From the NCBI GenBank assembly GCA_038501785.1, contig JBAMJR010000011.1:5767501-5831500 (forward strand): a stretch of 64,000 nt of DNA. The letters run 5' to 3'. This document shows positions 23,843 to 35,566 of the stretch, one piece after another; within the stretch, counting starts at the first letter, position 1; each line of letters starts with the position of its first letter. Source of the DNA: Myoxocephalus aenaeus. Lineage: Eukaryota > Chordata > Actinopteri > Perciformes > Cottidae. Under the pieces are notes generated by a model. That model searched no databases and had not been told where the DNA came from. It saw nothing but the letters and a program-made list of their open reading frames with translations. The translations under genes were made by a program, and so were the position numbers.

Positions 23843-25464
23843 CTGCAAGGAGGAGCTCATTGATATACTGTATGCAGTGGATTTGGTCAAGCTACACTGC
23901 ACTACAGTGAATGTATTGAATATTCTAATATAGGCAATTGCATATGATGTGTTGCGTTCTCTCGCAACATGCTTTGACTTTTATTTCCCAGTAATAGAAA
24001 CCTCTCTGATCAAACTAAAACATGACTCATCAAATAATGTGATTATCTTTCCTCTAAAAGGAACAGTGTGTAACATTTAGGGGATTAATTGGCAGAAATA
24101 TAACATGCAAAACTATGTTTATATTAGTGTATCATGCATGACCTGAAACTAAGAATCGTTGTGTTTTATTTAGCTTAGATAAAGGCATTTATATCAAACT
24201 AGGGACCAGGTCCTTTTCCATGGAGTCCGCCATCTTGCACCGCCGTGTTTCTATAGCAACCCAGAACGCACACTGGCTCTGGTGAGAGACGGTTGCGTTC
24301 TTGCATTACCTAAAAGGAAGGGATGGCTGCTGAAACTCTGTATTAAACATGCCATAGATTAATAAAGATCGGAGTATTGATGAACTCTGACGTTACTGGT
24401 GCATTTTATTTGTATTTTATTTGTTTGGTGTAATTTAATATCACACTAGTACTTTCTCTGTCGGGCTGAGCTCCTCCTACTACACACACATTGACACACA
24501 CACATTGACACACACTCACAGAGAGTGAGCAGAGAGGCGAGACGGTGGGATCTGAACCCAGTGAAGTGAAGAATACTCAATTTGAAGGCAACTACTGTTA
24601 GAGTAAAAAGCCAATACTTTATCGATACATCTGTTCAACAAGCAATAACATGTAAACAAAAGTGAAACCTAGTTCAATTGTCCGCTCTCATCCACTGCCA
24701 CTGTCTTTACACAAACACAGCACATGCTATCGGTCAAAAGCTTTTCTTTTTATATTGAATATTTTACAAAAATAAATGTACATGTATACATTTGCTAACA
24801 AGAACAACAACTAATACAGTAGTCCAAGTAGCTGCCTCATTAATTTGAAATAAGTTGCAACAGTCAAGTTGCGCAACCAGTAAGTCAGATGACGCAACTG
24901 CAAGGAATGTCACTATATTAAACTATGTTTGAAGCTCTGAGATTATTTACTACATTTTTTAATAGTTTTAAGTTAAAGGCAGGGTTGGTAATAATGAGAA
25001 ACTAGCAACAGTATGCTAGATTGTAAAAGTTATCAAACCCCCAAAAAATTCCAACTCTTTTCAAATGAAAGTAGTTAGCAGCACTAGATCCCAAATTGCT
25101 AAATCTAGCGAGAATGTCTCAGAGTCTTCAACTCTTCAACCTCGAAAGCCACTCCCTCATAAATATCATCATGAACGTAAACAACAAACATGGCGGCTAC
25201 TAGTACTCATAGCTGTTAGAATTGCAGCTTGTGGAAGAACGGTGATGAGCAACAAGTGCATTCAATGGCGCAGATACAACATTGATTTAGAGCAATAAAT
25301 AATAGTTTAATAAAAGTTATGGTTGATAACTATAATGTAAATAACTATTAATTGCATGTATTCATACATTTGTATTATTATTATTATTATTATTATTATT
25401 AGTTTAAATGTTAGATTGGATACTTAAGATACCAAAAAACTGTCCAATAGAATGCAATAATCTG

Positions 25465-25553
<89 letters not shown>

Positions 25554-26716
25554 TAAATACAAAACACATCCACAACATACAAATGTGTTAGTCACTGGAG
25601 ACAAGAGATACTTGCCAAAAGATTTCCATTCTAATAAATAGTAGGAACATATGTGTATATATATATATATATTTCTACAAGTATGTGGTTGCCCTACCTG
25701 ACATTTTTTAGCAACTGAAGTAAAACAATACATTTACCCACTTTGAAAAGTTATTTAACAAATGAGACTTGTTTAAATTTCAATGTCCTTTTTAGAAGGC
25801 TTATTTGTCACTGACCCACATATTAACTTAGCGTGCATTATTTTAAACACACTTATATATTTAGTATATGTGAACTGAGTGTCGATATGAACAGCGGTTA
25901 CATGGAGACACCTGCATTATGAAGCTGCTGCCACCTTCTGGTGTAACCTGGGTTCTGTTTGGTGACCACTTCACACTGACTGACGGGTTCTGTTTAATGA
26001 ACCAGAAAGTATCTTTGGCAGTAGCTTTTAAGACCTGTAGTTTGATTAACATCCATCACTGTAGAGCACTGCAAGATTGTTTAGAGTACATGCATTTATT
26101 GTAAAGTAACCAGAAAAAAAAACACAACTTGAAGATTTCTTAGTGTACACATTTTATATTTAATAGTATTAGAAGGCAATTGTGTAAAACTGAGACACAG
26201 CTTGACATACTTTATATCCATACAATCAGTTGCATCTGGCTGTAATATTCAGTTTACAGGCTCCACCAAATTAACTATTACCTTATGAGAGAATTTAATA
26301 TTTCACAACCCAAAGGCAAACAGCAAAGCAGATTTCATATAGTGCTAGGAGTAGAAATATGAACGTACATGAACTAAAAATACAGTGCTAAGAGGGGAAA
26401 AACACATTACAGGGATATAATAAACACAACATCTGATCAAGATGTATTGTAATAAACCAAGTAATGTTTAATTATGATAATGACATTGAGACATGTCCAC
26501 AGTGGATGTTATTTAAAAGAGCAGTGTTATTGAATGATTCAGACTGTCATGAAATAGAGTGTACTACTTCTAACAAATAACAAGGTTTTTAATATACTTT
26601 TTTATTTTTCTTTGACTACAAACATGTACAAACTTGTAGACACCTGCCTTTTAAAAGATACGATTATTTGAGTAATGCGATACCTTTTTCTTTCTCCAGA
26701 TTTAGGAACAGTGTTG
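23843..26716. repeat. Segment R, copy 2 (3' flank of IFIT-C)
   Basis: Close to 47217-50406 almost throughout, and to 7930-9778 in part. It lacks the two SINEs present in copy 3. Long non-coding stretch; small ORFs are not conserved. On the minus strand AATAAA at 26601-26606 lies about 125 bp beyond the IFIT-C stop and may be its poly(A) signal. Confidence 0.85.
25466..25547. repeat. (TA)n microsatellite, about 82 bp
   Basis: Perfect TA run, much shorter in the paralogous place near 49229. Confidence 0.97.
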
Positions 26717-26730
26717 TAAAAAAATAAACA

Positions 26731-28030
26731 CTATGGCTCTTGCAGGTTTTTCAGAAACTCCTCTATTTCTCCACACATTCGGTTCCCTCTATTCTTGATC
26801 TTCTCCAGAACTTCGATGCTGTTCCCACGATGGAAAGATCGCTGCGGTATCGCTGCCGCCTTCATGTGATACTGTATTGACTTGTTTTCATCCTGTCGAT
26901 CGTGGTATGAATATTTCCCATATTGGTTGTAGAGGACCTGTTGTTCTGCAGGTTCCAGATCTCTTCTTAGCAGGTCCTGGTACATCTGCTCAGCTTTAGC
27001 CATGCTGTGGTTGGACTTCGCGTACATATTTGCGAGGTCTATTTCCTTCGAAAGTGAAGGATGGTAGAGAGAAATCACCTCCTCATGGAGACTGACTGCT
27101 CTGTCTGTCGTGCTTTTCTTTGGGCAACTGTTGCTGAAAAAAATTATCTTCCATTTGTAGCAGAGTGCAGCACATCTCTTCAGATAACGCTCATCTGGAT
27201 GGTGTTTCAGAGCCTCCTCTGCCAAATTAATGGCCTTATCAATAGATGCAGGGTTTCTGTAAACCCTTAATATCGCAGTTATACCACTGTAGCTGCTGAC
27301 GGGATTTCTCAAAACTTTTTCGGCCAACTCATGTGCTTCATCCTCAACGTCTTCTCCTTTCTTTGCACGTTGCTGAAGGTAAACAGCAGCGAGGTACAAG
27401 TTTTCTGGATCCTGTTCTTTGGCGACTCTCACTTTCTCCAAGATGTCAGCCGCCAGCTCTGTGTCCCTGTGCTTAAAGCCACTCGTTAACGCTATGACGT
27501 GACTGGTGTTCCACTCCACCATGTCTGGCTGCATCCTGATGGCTCTCTGGAAGTAATCTGCCACCAGCTCTCTGTCTGCGCTGAACTTCATCAGGGTCCA
27601 GGCTTTCTCAGCGCAGGTCTCTGCATGGAGCTCGCCCTGCGATGGTGATGGGTATTTCTTCATCAGGACGTCAACCTTTGACAGGTAAGCCTCGCTCTCT
27701 GCTTGGTCTCCCAGGTGGTGGTGCAGCCAAGCCAGGTTCCCGTAGTTCACCACTAACCAGGGACCGTCATCTGCATTTCTCATCTGGCTGAAGGCCTCTG
27801 CAGCCTTGTTGAAGAAACTCTGGGCGTCTTCGGTGGAGCCCAGCTTGTACTGAATGAACCCCTGCAGGTTGTAGATGTGACCCAGCCAGCTGTTTCCCTC
27901 CTCCGTGCCGATGTCCACCAGCTTGTCATTGAGACGTAAAAGTTTGGTCTTGTTGGGCTCCAGATCCCAGGTGAAGTGGCACTGCAGGGCCTCCAGTTTT
28001 GCCAATAGTGTTGTTTGACTCTGAGCAGCA
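26731..28030 (-). CDS. ifit: IFIT-C exon 2, recombinant copy
   Basis: Open from the acceptor (minus strand CCCATTAG, then TGCTGCTCAG) to TAG at 26731. With exon-1 codons the protein would be about 435 residues, shorter than human IFIT1. N terminus SAAQSQTTLLAKLEALQCHF, then TPR-like helices at roughly 50-83, 94-127, 137-171, 174-209, 213-245 and 250-283 plus C-terminal helices; ends EIEEFLKNLQEP. The 5' part matches D/E, while codons after about residue 172 and the 3' flank match IFIT-I. Role by family: cytoplasmic interferon-induced RNA-binding protein. No own exon 1 lies nearby; the next one upstream is at 44130. First in-frame ATG within exon 2 is near residue 86, so translation needs an upstream exon. 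Confidence 0.93.
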
Positions 28031-28810
28031 CTAATGGGGAATAAAAATACAAAATATTAATAGAAATCACTAAGTTCATATAATATGCTCGGAGGCATGT
28101 TGTGTTTGTATAATTATTGTTCATTTTATGTTGAGGAAGGGAGGAAGATTGAAATGGAGTAAGGAGCATTGAATGCCCAGGAAGGAAATAATACATAATA
28201 ATCTGTTAGCTCCTTCTTTGATCTCGACACAAAATAATTTCACCACAGGTTCTATGTATGGATGCGTATGTGACAAATAAACAGGTTCTGATGTGAAAGG
28301 CAGCAAGGAAAGAAGGAAGTAAGGAAGGATAGGAGCGGGTGGAATGAGACATGGAGTAGGGTGCATAGAATGGACAGGATGGAAATAAGGAAGGAGTAAT
28401 GAAAGAAGGAAAGGATGAGGAAAGAATATGAGAAAATAGGAATAAAAAAAATATGGACCAACATACGACTGGAAAGAAAAAGTATAGGATCAGAAAAGGG
28501 AAGTAGGTAAAGAAGGAAAAAATGAAAGAGAAAGTGATTAGGACAAAGGAAGGAAAATGAGTGGACATAGTGGGAGGAATGATGTAAATGGGACAATGGA
28601 GGGAAGGAATGGATAAGAAAAGAGGTATAAGAATGGACAAAATAAAAACCATGGCGGACAAAAATAAACAAAGGCTGAAAGAAAACACAAAGATGAACGA
28701 ATAATGAATAAATAAATTAGTAAAGAAAGGTAGGATGCTGCTGGTGGGTAAGAAGGAAATAGAGAGAGGCAGGTGGAGAAGGAAAAGGGGAGGGAGGATG
28801 GGGGCGAGTT
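28031..28810 (-). other. IFIT-C 5' flank, purine-rich tract
   Basis: Plus strand is rich in GGAAGGAAA-like purine blocks, producing spurious long Phe/Leu/Ser ORFs on the minus strand. Shared with D and E almost letter for letter, and with A, F, G, I and J more loosely. ISRE-like GAAAGAGAAAGTGA at 28524-28537. Confidence 0.7.
28524..28537 (+). promoter_or_regulatory. ISRE-like motif, 5' flank of IFIT-C
   Basis: GAAAGAGAAAGTGA, about 500 bp upstream of the exon-2 acceptor. Confidence 0.35.
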
Positions 28811-28814
28811 TGAT

Positions 28815-29640
28815 TACTGGCAGTGGCAAGTCTGAGTCAAGTCTGTGGCAAGTCTGTGGCAACCGTGTGGCAGGCGTCAATCAAGTGCCAGGACAGCAGC
28901 TAGCGAACGTCAATCATTCGGCACCACTCGCATGTAAGTTATAATGTAATTTGGCTGTCTCTTATTGACACGTTATGAAATTGTACATTTGCAATTGTTA
29001 AATAAGGAATACAAAATACATTTAAAAAAGCCTAACTGGGTGGGCTTTCCTGGGTACACCCATTGTTGTTAGACAGGTCAGATGCCGTAAATCACATTTA
29101 TGATTTTAGTTGAGTCAACTGAGCCCCGTTCTCTGTACATCCTTTGAGCAACCTCGCTGTATTTTTTTGTTCATCATTCATTTTATTTATGTATGATTTT
29201 GCTGGTTTTGAAACAATTTGGAACACAATATACTTTTTCCAAATAATTACTTTTATAGTCATTTACAACAATAGGCTAAAATAATGAAAATAAATCATAA
29301 TTTTTGATATAATTTAAAACTATTTATCAAAACGTTTTTAAATGAAAGTAAAATAATATCTCCACTTGTCTCCTTATATGTAGTTAGATGTCGGTAGATG
29401 CCATAAGCTGCCAGTGCAAGTAGTTGTCACAGGAGTGCCACGACTAGTCAGAGACTTGCCACCAGTAATCAGAGAGGTGGCACCACTAGGGGGTGAGAAG
29501 TCAGAGAGATGCCACCACTAGGGGGCGAGAAGTCAGAGAGATGCCACTACTCATCAGAGAAGTGCCAGTAGTTGTTACAGGAGTGCAACAGTCTTGCCAC
29601 AGACTTGCCACAGTGCTGACACCTGACTGACGCTTATATT
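28815..29640. repeat. Inter-IFIT spacer C/D with inverted termini
   Basis: Right-hand side GTCTGTGGCAAGTCTGTGGC (about 28838) faces CTTGCCACAGACTTGCCACA on the left-hand side of the next exon 2 (about 29594), forming internally repetitive inverted ends around an AT-rich core. On the minus strand AATAAA at 29182-29187 could serve as the poly(A) signal of IFIT-D. The same spacer separates every neighbouring IFIT pair in the arrays. Confidence 0.7.
29483..29528 (+). promoter_or_regulatory. Two CTCF-like motifs in spacer C/D
   Basis: CCACTAGGGGGTGA (29483-29496) and CCACTAGGGGGCGA (29515-29528) match 12 and 13 of 14 positions of the CTCF core CCASYAGRKGGCRS. They sit in a 32-bp direct repeat with GTCAGAGAGATGCC. 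Confidence 0.5.
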
Positions 29641-29678
29641 TAGGACCAGTGTTGTAAGAAAAAAAAACAATATGGCTC

Positions 29679-30975
29679 TTACAGGTTTGTCAGAAACTCC
29701 TCTATTTCTCCACACATTCGGTTCCTGCTTCTATTTTTGATCTTCACCAGAATTTTGATGCTGTCCCCACGATAGAAGGATTGATGTGGTATCGCTGCAG
29801 CCTTCATGTGATACTCTATTGACTTGTTTTCATCCCGTTGATCATAGTTTAAATATTTTGCGTATTGGTTGAAGAGGACCTGTTTGTCTCTACGTTCCAG
29901 GCTAGTTTTTAGCAGATCTTGGTACATCTGCTCAGCTTTAGCCATGCCGTGTTCGGACTTTGCATGTATATTTGCAAGGTCTATTTTCTTCACAAGTGAA
30001 GAATGAGGATAGAGAGAAATCACCTCCTCGTGGAGACTGACTGCTCTGTCTGTCGTGTTTTTCTTTGGGCAACTGTCGCTGGAATAAATTATCTTCCATT
30101 TGTAGCAGAGTGCAGCACATTTCTTCAGATAACGCTCATCTTGGTGGTGTTCCAGAGCCTCCTCTGCCAAATCTATGGCTCTATCAATAGATACATAGTT
30201 TCTGTAAACCCTTAGTATCGCTTTCATACCACTGTAGCTGCTGACAGGATTTCTCAAAACCTTTTCGGCCAACTCATGTGCTTCATCCTCAACATCTTCT
30301 CCTTTCTTTCCACGTTGCTGAAGGTAGTAAGCAGTGAGGTACAAGTTATCAGGATCCTGTTCTTTGGCGACTCTCAATTTCTCCAAGATGTCAGCCACCA
30401 GCCCTGTGTCGCTGTGCTGAAAGGCACTCACTAACCCTATGACGTGACTGGTGTTCCACTCCACCATGTCCGGCTGCATCCTGATGGCTCTCTGGAAGTA
30501 ATCTGCCACCAGCTCTCTGTCTGCGCTGAACTTCATCAGGGTCCAGGCTTTCTCAGCGTAGGTCTCTGCATGGAGCTCGCCCTGCGATGGTGATGGGTAT
30601 TTCTTCATCAGGACGTCAACCTTTGACAGGTAAGCCTCGCTCTCTGCTTGGTCTCCTAGGTGGTGGTGCAGCCAAGCCAGGTTCCCGTAGTTCACCACTA
30701 ACCAGGGACCGTCATCTGCATTTCTCATCTGGCTGAAGGCCTCTGCAGCCTTGTTGAAGAAACTCTGGGCGTCTTCGGTGGAGCCCAGCTTGTACTGAAT
30801 GAACCCCTGCAGGTTGTAGATGTGACCCAGCCAGCTGTTTCCCTCCTCCGTGCCGATGTCCACCAGCTTGTCATTGAGACGTAAAAGTTTGGTCTTGTTG
30901 GGCTCCAGATCCCAGGTGAAGTGGCACTGCAGGGCCTCCAGTTTTGCCAATAGTGTTGTTTGACTCTGAGCAGCA
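29679..30975 (-). CDS. ifit: IFIT-D exon 2
   Basis: Open from the acceptor after CCCATTAG to a TAA at 29679; the predicted protein with exon-1 codons is 434 residues. N-terminal motif CHFTWDLEPNKTK, TPR2 VVNYGNLAWLHHHLGDQAES, TPR3 AEKAWTLMKFSADRELVADY, C-terminal end MCGEIEEFLTNL. The TAA replaces a CAA codon found in B, C, H, I and J, so the last three residues QEP are lost, a change shared by D, E, F and G. Only five nucleotides differ from E over 1,297 bp. Lacks its own exon 1. Expected role is that of the IFIT family; the target RNA is unknown. Confidence 0.93.
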
Positions 30976-31467
30976 CTAATGGGGAATAAAAATACAAAAT
31001 ATTAATAGAAATCACTAAGTTCATATAATATGCTCGGAGGCATGTTGTGTTTGTATAATCATTGTTCCTTTTATGTTGAGGAAGGGAGGAAGATTGAAAT
31101 GGAGTAAGGAGCATTGAATGCCCAGGAAGGAAATAATACATAATAATCTGTTAGCTCCTTCTTTGATCTCGACACAAAATAATTTCACCACAGGTTCTAT
31201 GTATGGATGCGTATGTGACAAATAAACAGGTTCTGATGTGAAAGGCAGCAAGGAAAGAAGGAAGTAAGGAAGGATAGGAGGGGGTGGAATGAGACATGGA
31301 GTAGGGTGCATAGAATGGACAGGATGGAAATAAGGAAGGAGTAATGAAAGAAGGAATGGATGAGGAAAGAATATGAGAAAATAGGAATAAAAAAACATGG
31401 ACCAACATACGACTGGAAAGAAAAAGTATAGGATCAGAAAAGGGAAGTAGGTAAAGAAGGAAAAAAT

Positions 31468-31481
31468 GAAAGAGAAAGTGA
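31468..31481 (+). promoter_or_regulatory. ISRE-like motif, 5' flank of IFIT-D
   Basis: GAAAGAGAAAGTGA at the same relative place as in C and E. Confidence 0.35.
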
Positions 31482-31758
31482 TTAGGACAAAGGAAGGAAA
31501 ATGAGTGGACATAGTGGGAGGAATGATGTAAATGGGACAATGGAGGGAAGGAATGGATAAGAAAAGAGGTATAAGAACGGACAAAATAAAAACCATGGCG
31601 GACAAAAATAAACAAAGGCTGAAAGAAAACACAAAGATGAACGAATAATGAATAAATAAATTAGTAAAGAAAGGTAGGATGCTGCTGGTGGGTAAGAAGG
31701 AAATAGAGAGAGGCAGGTGGAGAAGGAAAAGGGGAGGGAGGATGGGGGCGAGTTTGAT

Positions 31759-32584
31759 TACTGGCAGTGGCAAGTCTGAGTCAAGTCTGTGGCAAGTCTG
31801 TGGCAACCGTGTGGCAGGCGTCAATCAAGTGCCAGGACAGCAGCTAGCGAACGTCAATCATTCGGCACCACTCGCATGTAAGTTATAATGTAATTTGGCT
31901 GTCTCTTATTGACACGTTATGAAATTGTACATTTGCAATTGTTAAATAAGGAATACAAAATACATTTAAAAAAGCCTAACTGGGTGGGCTTTCCTGGGTA
32001 CACCCATTGTTGTTAGACAGGTCAGATGCCGTAAATCACATTTATGATTTTAGTTGAGTCAACTGAGCCCCGTTCTCTGTACATCCTTTGAGCAACCTCG
32101 CTGTATTTTTTTGTTCATCATTCATTTTATTTATGTATGATTTTGCTGGTTTTGAAACAATTTGGAACACAATATACTTTTTCCAAATAATTACTTTTAT
32201 AGTCATTTACAACAATAGGCTAAAATAATGAAAATAAATCATAATTTTTGATATAATTTAAAACTATTTATCAAAACGTTTTTAAATGAAAGTAAAATAA
32301 TATCTCCACTTGTCTCCTTATATGTAGTTAGATGTCGGTAGATGCCATAAGCTGCCAGTGCAAGTAGTTGTCACAGGAGTGCCACGACTAGTCAGAGACT
32401 TGCCACCAGTAATCAGAGAGGTGGCACCACTAGGGGGTGAGAAGTCAGAGAGATGCCACCACTAGGGGGCGAGAAGTCAGAGAGATGCCACTACTCATCA
32501 GAGAAGTGCCAGTAGTTGTTACAGGAGTGCAACAGTCTTGCCACAGACTTGCCACAGTGCTGACACCTGACTGACGCTTATATT
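31759..32584. repeat. Inter-IFIT spacer D/E
   Basis: Copy of the 28815-29640 spacer, near identical. Candidate poly(A) signal for IFIT-E at 32126-32131 on the minus strand. Confidence 0.75.
32427..32472 (+). promoter_or_regulatory. Two CTCF-like motifs in spacer D/E
   Basis: Same pair as in spacer C/D, at 32427-32440 and 32459-32472. Confidence 0.5.
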
Positions 32585-32622
32585 TAGGACCAGTGTTGTA
32601 AGAAAAAAAAACAATATGGCTC

Positions 32623-33919
32623 TTACAGGTTTGTCAGAAACTCCTCTATTTCTCCACACATTCGGTTCCTGCTTCTATTTTTGATCTTCACCAGAATTTT
32701 GATGCTGTCCCCACGATAGAAGGATTGATGTGGTATCGCTGCAGCCTTCATGTGATACTCTATTGACTTGTTTTCATCCCGTTGATCATAGTTTAAATAT
32801 TTTGCGTATTGGTTGAAGAGGACCTGTTTGTCTCTACGTTCCAGGCTAGTTTTTAGCAGATCTTGGTACATCTGCTCAGCTTTAGCCATGCCGTGTTCGG
32901 ACTTTGCATGTATATTTGCAAGGTCTATTTTCTTCACAAGTGAAGAATGAGGATAGAGAGAAATCACCTCCTCGTGGAGACTGACTGCTCTGTCTGTCGT
33001 GTTTTTCTTTGGGCAACTGTCGCTGGAATAAATTATCTTCCATTTGTAGCAGAGTGCAGCACATTTCTTCAGATAACGCTCATCTTGGTGGTGTTCCAGA
33101 GCCTCCTCTGCCAAATCTATGGCTCTATCAATAGATACATAGTTTCTGTAAACCCTTAGTATCGCTTTCATACCACTGTAGCTGCTGACAGGATTTCTCA
33201 AAACCTTTTCGGCCAACTCATGTGCTTCATCCTCAACATCTTCTCCTTTCTTTCCACGTTGCTGAAGGTAGTAAGCAGCGAGGTACAAGTTATCAGGATC
33301 CTGTTCTTTGGCGACTCTCAATTTCTCCAAGATGTCAGCCACCAGCCCTGTGTCGCTGTGCTGAAAGGCACTCACTAACCCTATGACGTGACTGGTGTTC
33401 CACTCCACCATGTCCGGCTGCATTCTGATGGCTCTCTGGAAGTAATCTGCCACCAGCTCTCTGTCTGCTCTGAACTTCATCAGGGTCCAGGCTTTCTCAG
33501 CGTAGGTCTCTGCATGGAGCTCGCCCTGCGATGGTGATCGGTATTTCTTCATCAGGACGTCAACCTTTGACAGGTAAGCCTCGCTCTCTGCTTGGTCTCC
33601 TAGGTGGTGGTGCAGCCAAGCCAGGTTCCCGTAGTTCACCACTAACCAGGGACCGTCATCTGCATTTCTCATCTGGCTGAAGGCCTCTGCAGCCTTGTTG
33701 AAGAAACTCTGGGCGTCTTCGGTGGAGCCCAGCTTGTACTGAATGAACCCCTGCAGGTTGTAGATGTGACCCAGCCAGCTGTTTCCCTCCTCCGTGCCGA
33801 TGTCCACCAGCTTGTCATTGAGACGTAAAAGTTTGGTCTTGTTGGGCTCCACATCCCAGGTGAAGTGGCACTGCAGGGCCTCCAGTTTTGCCAATAGTGT
33901 TGTTTGACTCTGAGCAGCA
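32623..33919 (-). CDS. ifit: IFIT-E exon 2
   Basis: Nearly a copy of D, in the next 2,944-bp unit. By direct comparison of the two exons there are five differences: one synonymous, and four that change residues (Leu to Val after FTWD, Pro to Arg in MKKYP, Ser to Arg in MKFSAD, Thr to Ala in LYLTAYY, D to E). All lie in the 5' half; the last ~650 bp of coding sequence are identical. Ends in the same early TAA. The MKFRAD form also occurs in F, G and J, suggesting conversion rather than fresh mutation. No own exon 1 is seen. Could be an assembly duplicate, but the scattered substitutions argue for a real copy. Confidence 0.92.
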
Positions 33920-34411
33920 CTAATGGGGAATAAAAATACAAAATATTAATAGAAATCACTAAGTTCATATAATATGCTCGGAGGCATGTTGTGTTTGTAT
34001 AATTATTGTTCCTTTTATGTTGAGGAAGGGAGGAAGATTGAAATGGAGTAAGGAGCATTGAATGCCCAGGAAGGAAATAATACATAATAATCTGTTAGCT
34101 CCTTCTTTGATCTCGACACAAAATAATTTCACCACAGGTTCTATGTATGGATGCGTATGTGACAAATAAACAGGTTCTGATGTGAAAGGCAGCAAGGAAA
34201 GAAGGAAGTAAGGAAGGATAGGAGGGGGTGGAATGAGACATGGAGTAGGGTGCATAGAATGGACAGGATGGAAATAAGGAAGGAGTAATGAAAGAAGGAA
34301 TGGATGAGGAAAGAATATGAGAAAATAGGAATAAAAAAATATGGACCAACATACGACTGGAAAGAAAAAGTATAGGATCAGAAAAGGGAAGTAGGTAAAG
34401 AAGGAAAAAAT

Positions 34412-34425
34412 GAAAGAGAAAGTGA
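34412..34425 (+). promoter_or_regulatory. ISRE-like motif, 5' flank of IFIT-E
   Basis: GAAAGAGAAAGTGA, as in D. Confidence 0.35.
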
Positions 34426-34702
34426 TTAGGACAAAGGAAGGAAAATGAGTGGACATAGTGGGAGGAATGATGTAAATGGGACAATGGAGGGAAGGAATGG
34501 ATAAGAAAAGAGGTATAAGAACGGACAAAATAAAAACCATGGCGGACAAAAATAAACAAAGGCTGAAAGAAAACACAAAGATGAACAAATAATGAATAAA
34601 TAAATTAGTAAAGAAAGGTAGGATGCTGCTGGTGGGTAAGAAGGAAATAGAGAGAGGCAGGTGGAGAAGGAAAAGGGGAGGGAGGATGGGGGCGAGTTTG
34701 AT

Positions 34703-35529
34703 TACTGGCAGTGGCAAGTCTGAGTCAAGTCTGTGGCAAGTCTGTGGCAACCGTGTGGCAGGCGTCAATCAAGTGCCAGGACAGCAGCTAGCGAACGTCA
34801 ATCATTCGGCACCACTCGCATGTAAGTTATAATGTAATTTGGCTGTCTCTTATTGACACGTTATGAAATTGTACATTTGCAATTGTTAAATAAGGAATAC
34901 AAAATACATTTAAAAAAGCCTAACTGGGTGGGCTTTCCTGGGGACACCCATTGTTGTTAGACAGGTCAGAAGCCGTAAATCACATTTATGATTTTAGTTG
35001 AGTCAACTGAGCCCCGTTCTCTGTACATCCTTTGAGCAACCTCGCTGTATTTTTTTGTTCATCATTCATTTTATTTATGTATGATTTTGCTGGTTTTGAA
35101 ACAATTTGGAACACAATATACTTTTTCCAAATAATTACTTTTATAGTCATTTACAACAATAGGCTAAAATAATGAAAATAAATCATAATTTTTGATATAA
35201 TTTAAAACTATTTATCAAAACGTTTTTAAATGAAAGTAAAATAATATCTCCACTTGTCTCCTTATATGTAGTTAGATGTCGGTAGATGCCATAAGCTGCC
35301 AGTGCAAGTAGTTGTCACAGGCGTGCCACGACTAGTCAGAGACTTGCCACCAGTAATCAGAGAGGTGGCACCACTAGGGGGTGAGAAGTCAGAGAGATGC
35401 CACCACTAGGGGGCGAGAAGTCAGAGAGATGCCACTACTCATCAGAGAAGTGCCAGTAGTTGTCACAGGAGTGCAACAGTCTTGCCACAGACTTGCCACA
35501 GTGCTGACACCTGACTGACGCTTATATTT
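34703..35529. repeat. Inter-IFIT spacer E/F
   Basis: Third copy of the spacer, with a few substitutions (for example GGGGACACCC for GGGTACACCC near 34940). Candidate poly(A) signal for IFIT-F at 35070-35075 on the minus strand. Confidence 0.75.
35371..35416 (+). promoter_or_regulatory. Two CTCF-like motifs in spacer E/F
   Basis: Same pair, at 35371-35384 and 35403-35416. Confidence 0.5.
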
Positions 35530-35566
35530 AGGACCAGTGTTGTAAAAAAAAAAAAATATATGGCTC

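Noticed and set aside
29938..33159. Plus-strand ORFs of about 60-70 codons opposite IFIT exons
   Set aside because: They mirror the IFIT coding strand and recur only because the exons recur.
28206..34768. Minus-strand ORFs of 139-267 codons rich in Phe, Leu, Ser and Pro upstream of IFIT exons
   Set aside because: They lie in the purine-rich flank (pyrimidine-rich on the minus strand), are low complexity and change frame freely between copies; only the recent duplicates look alike.
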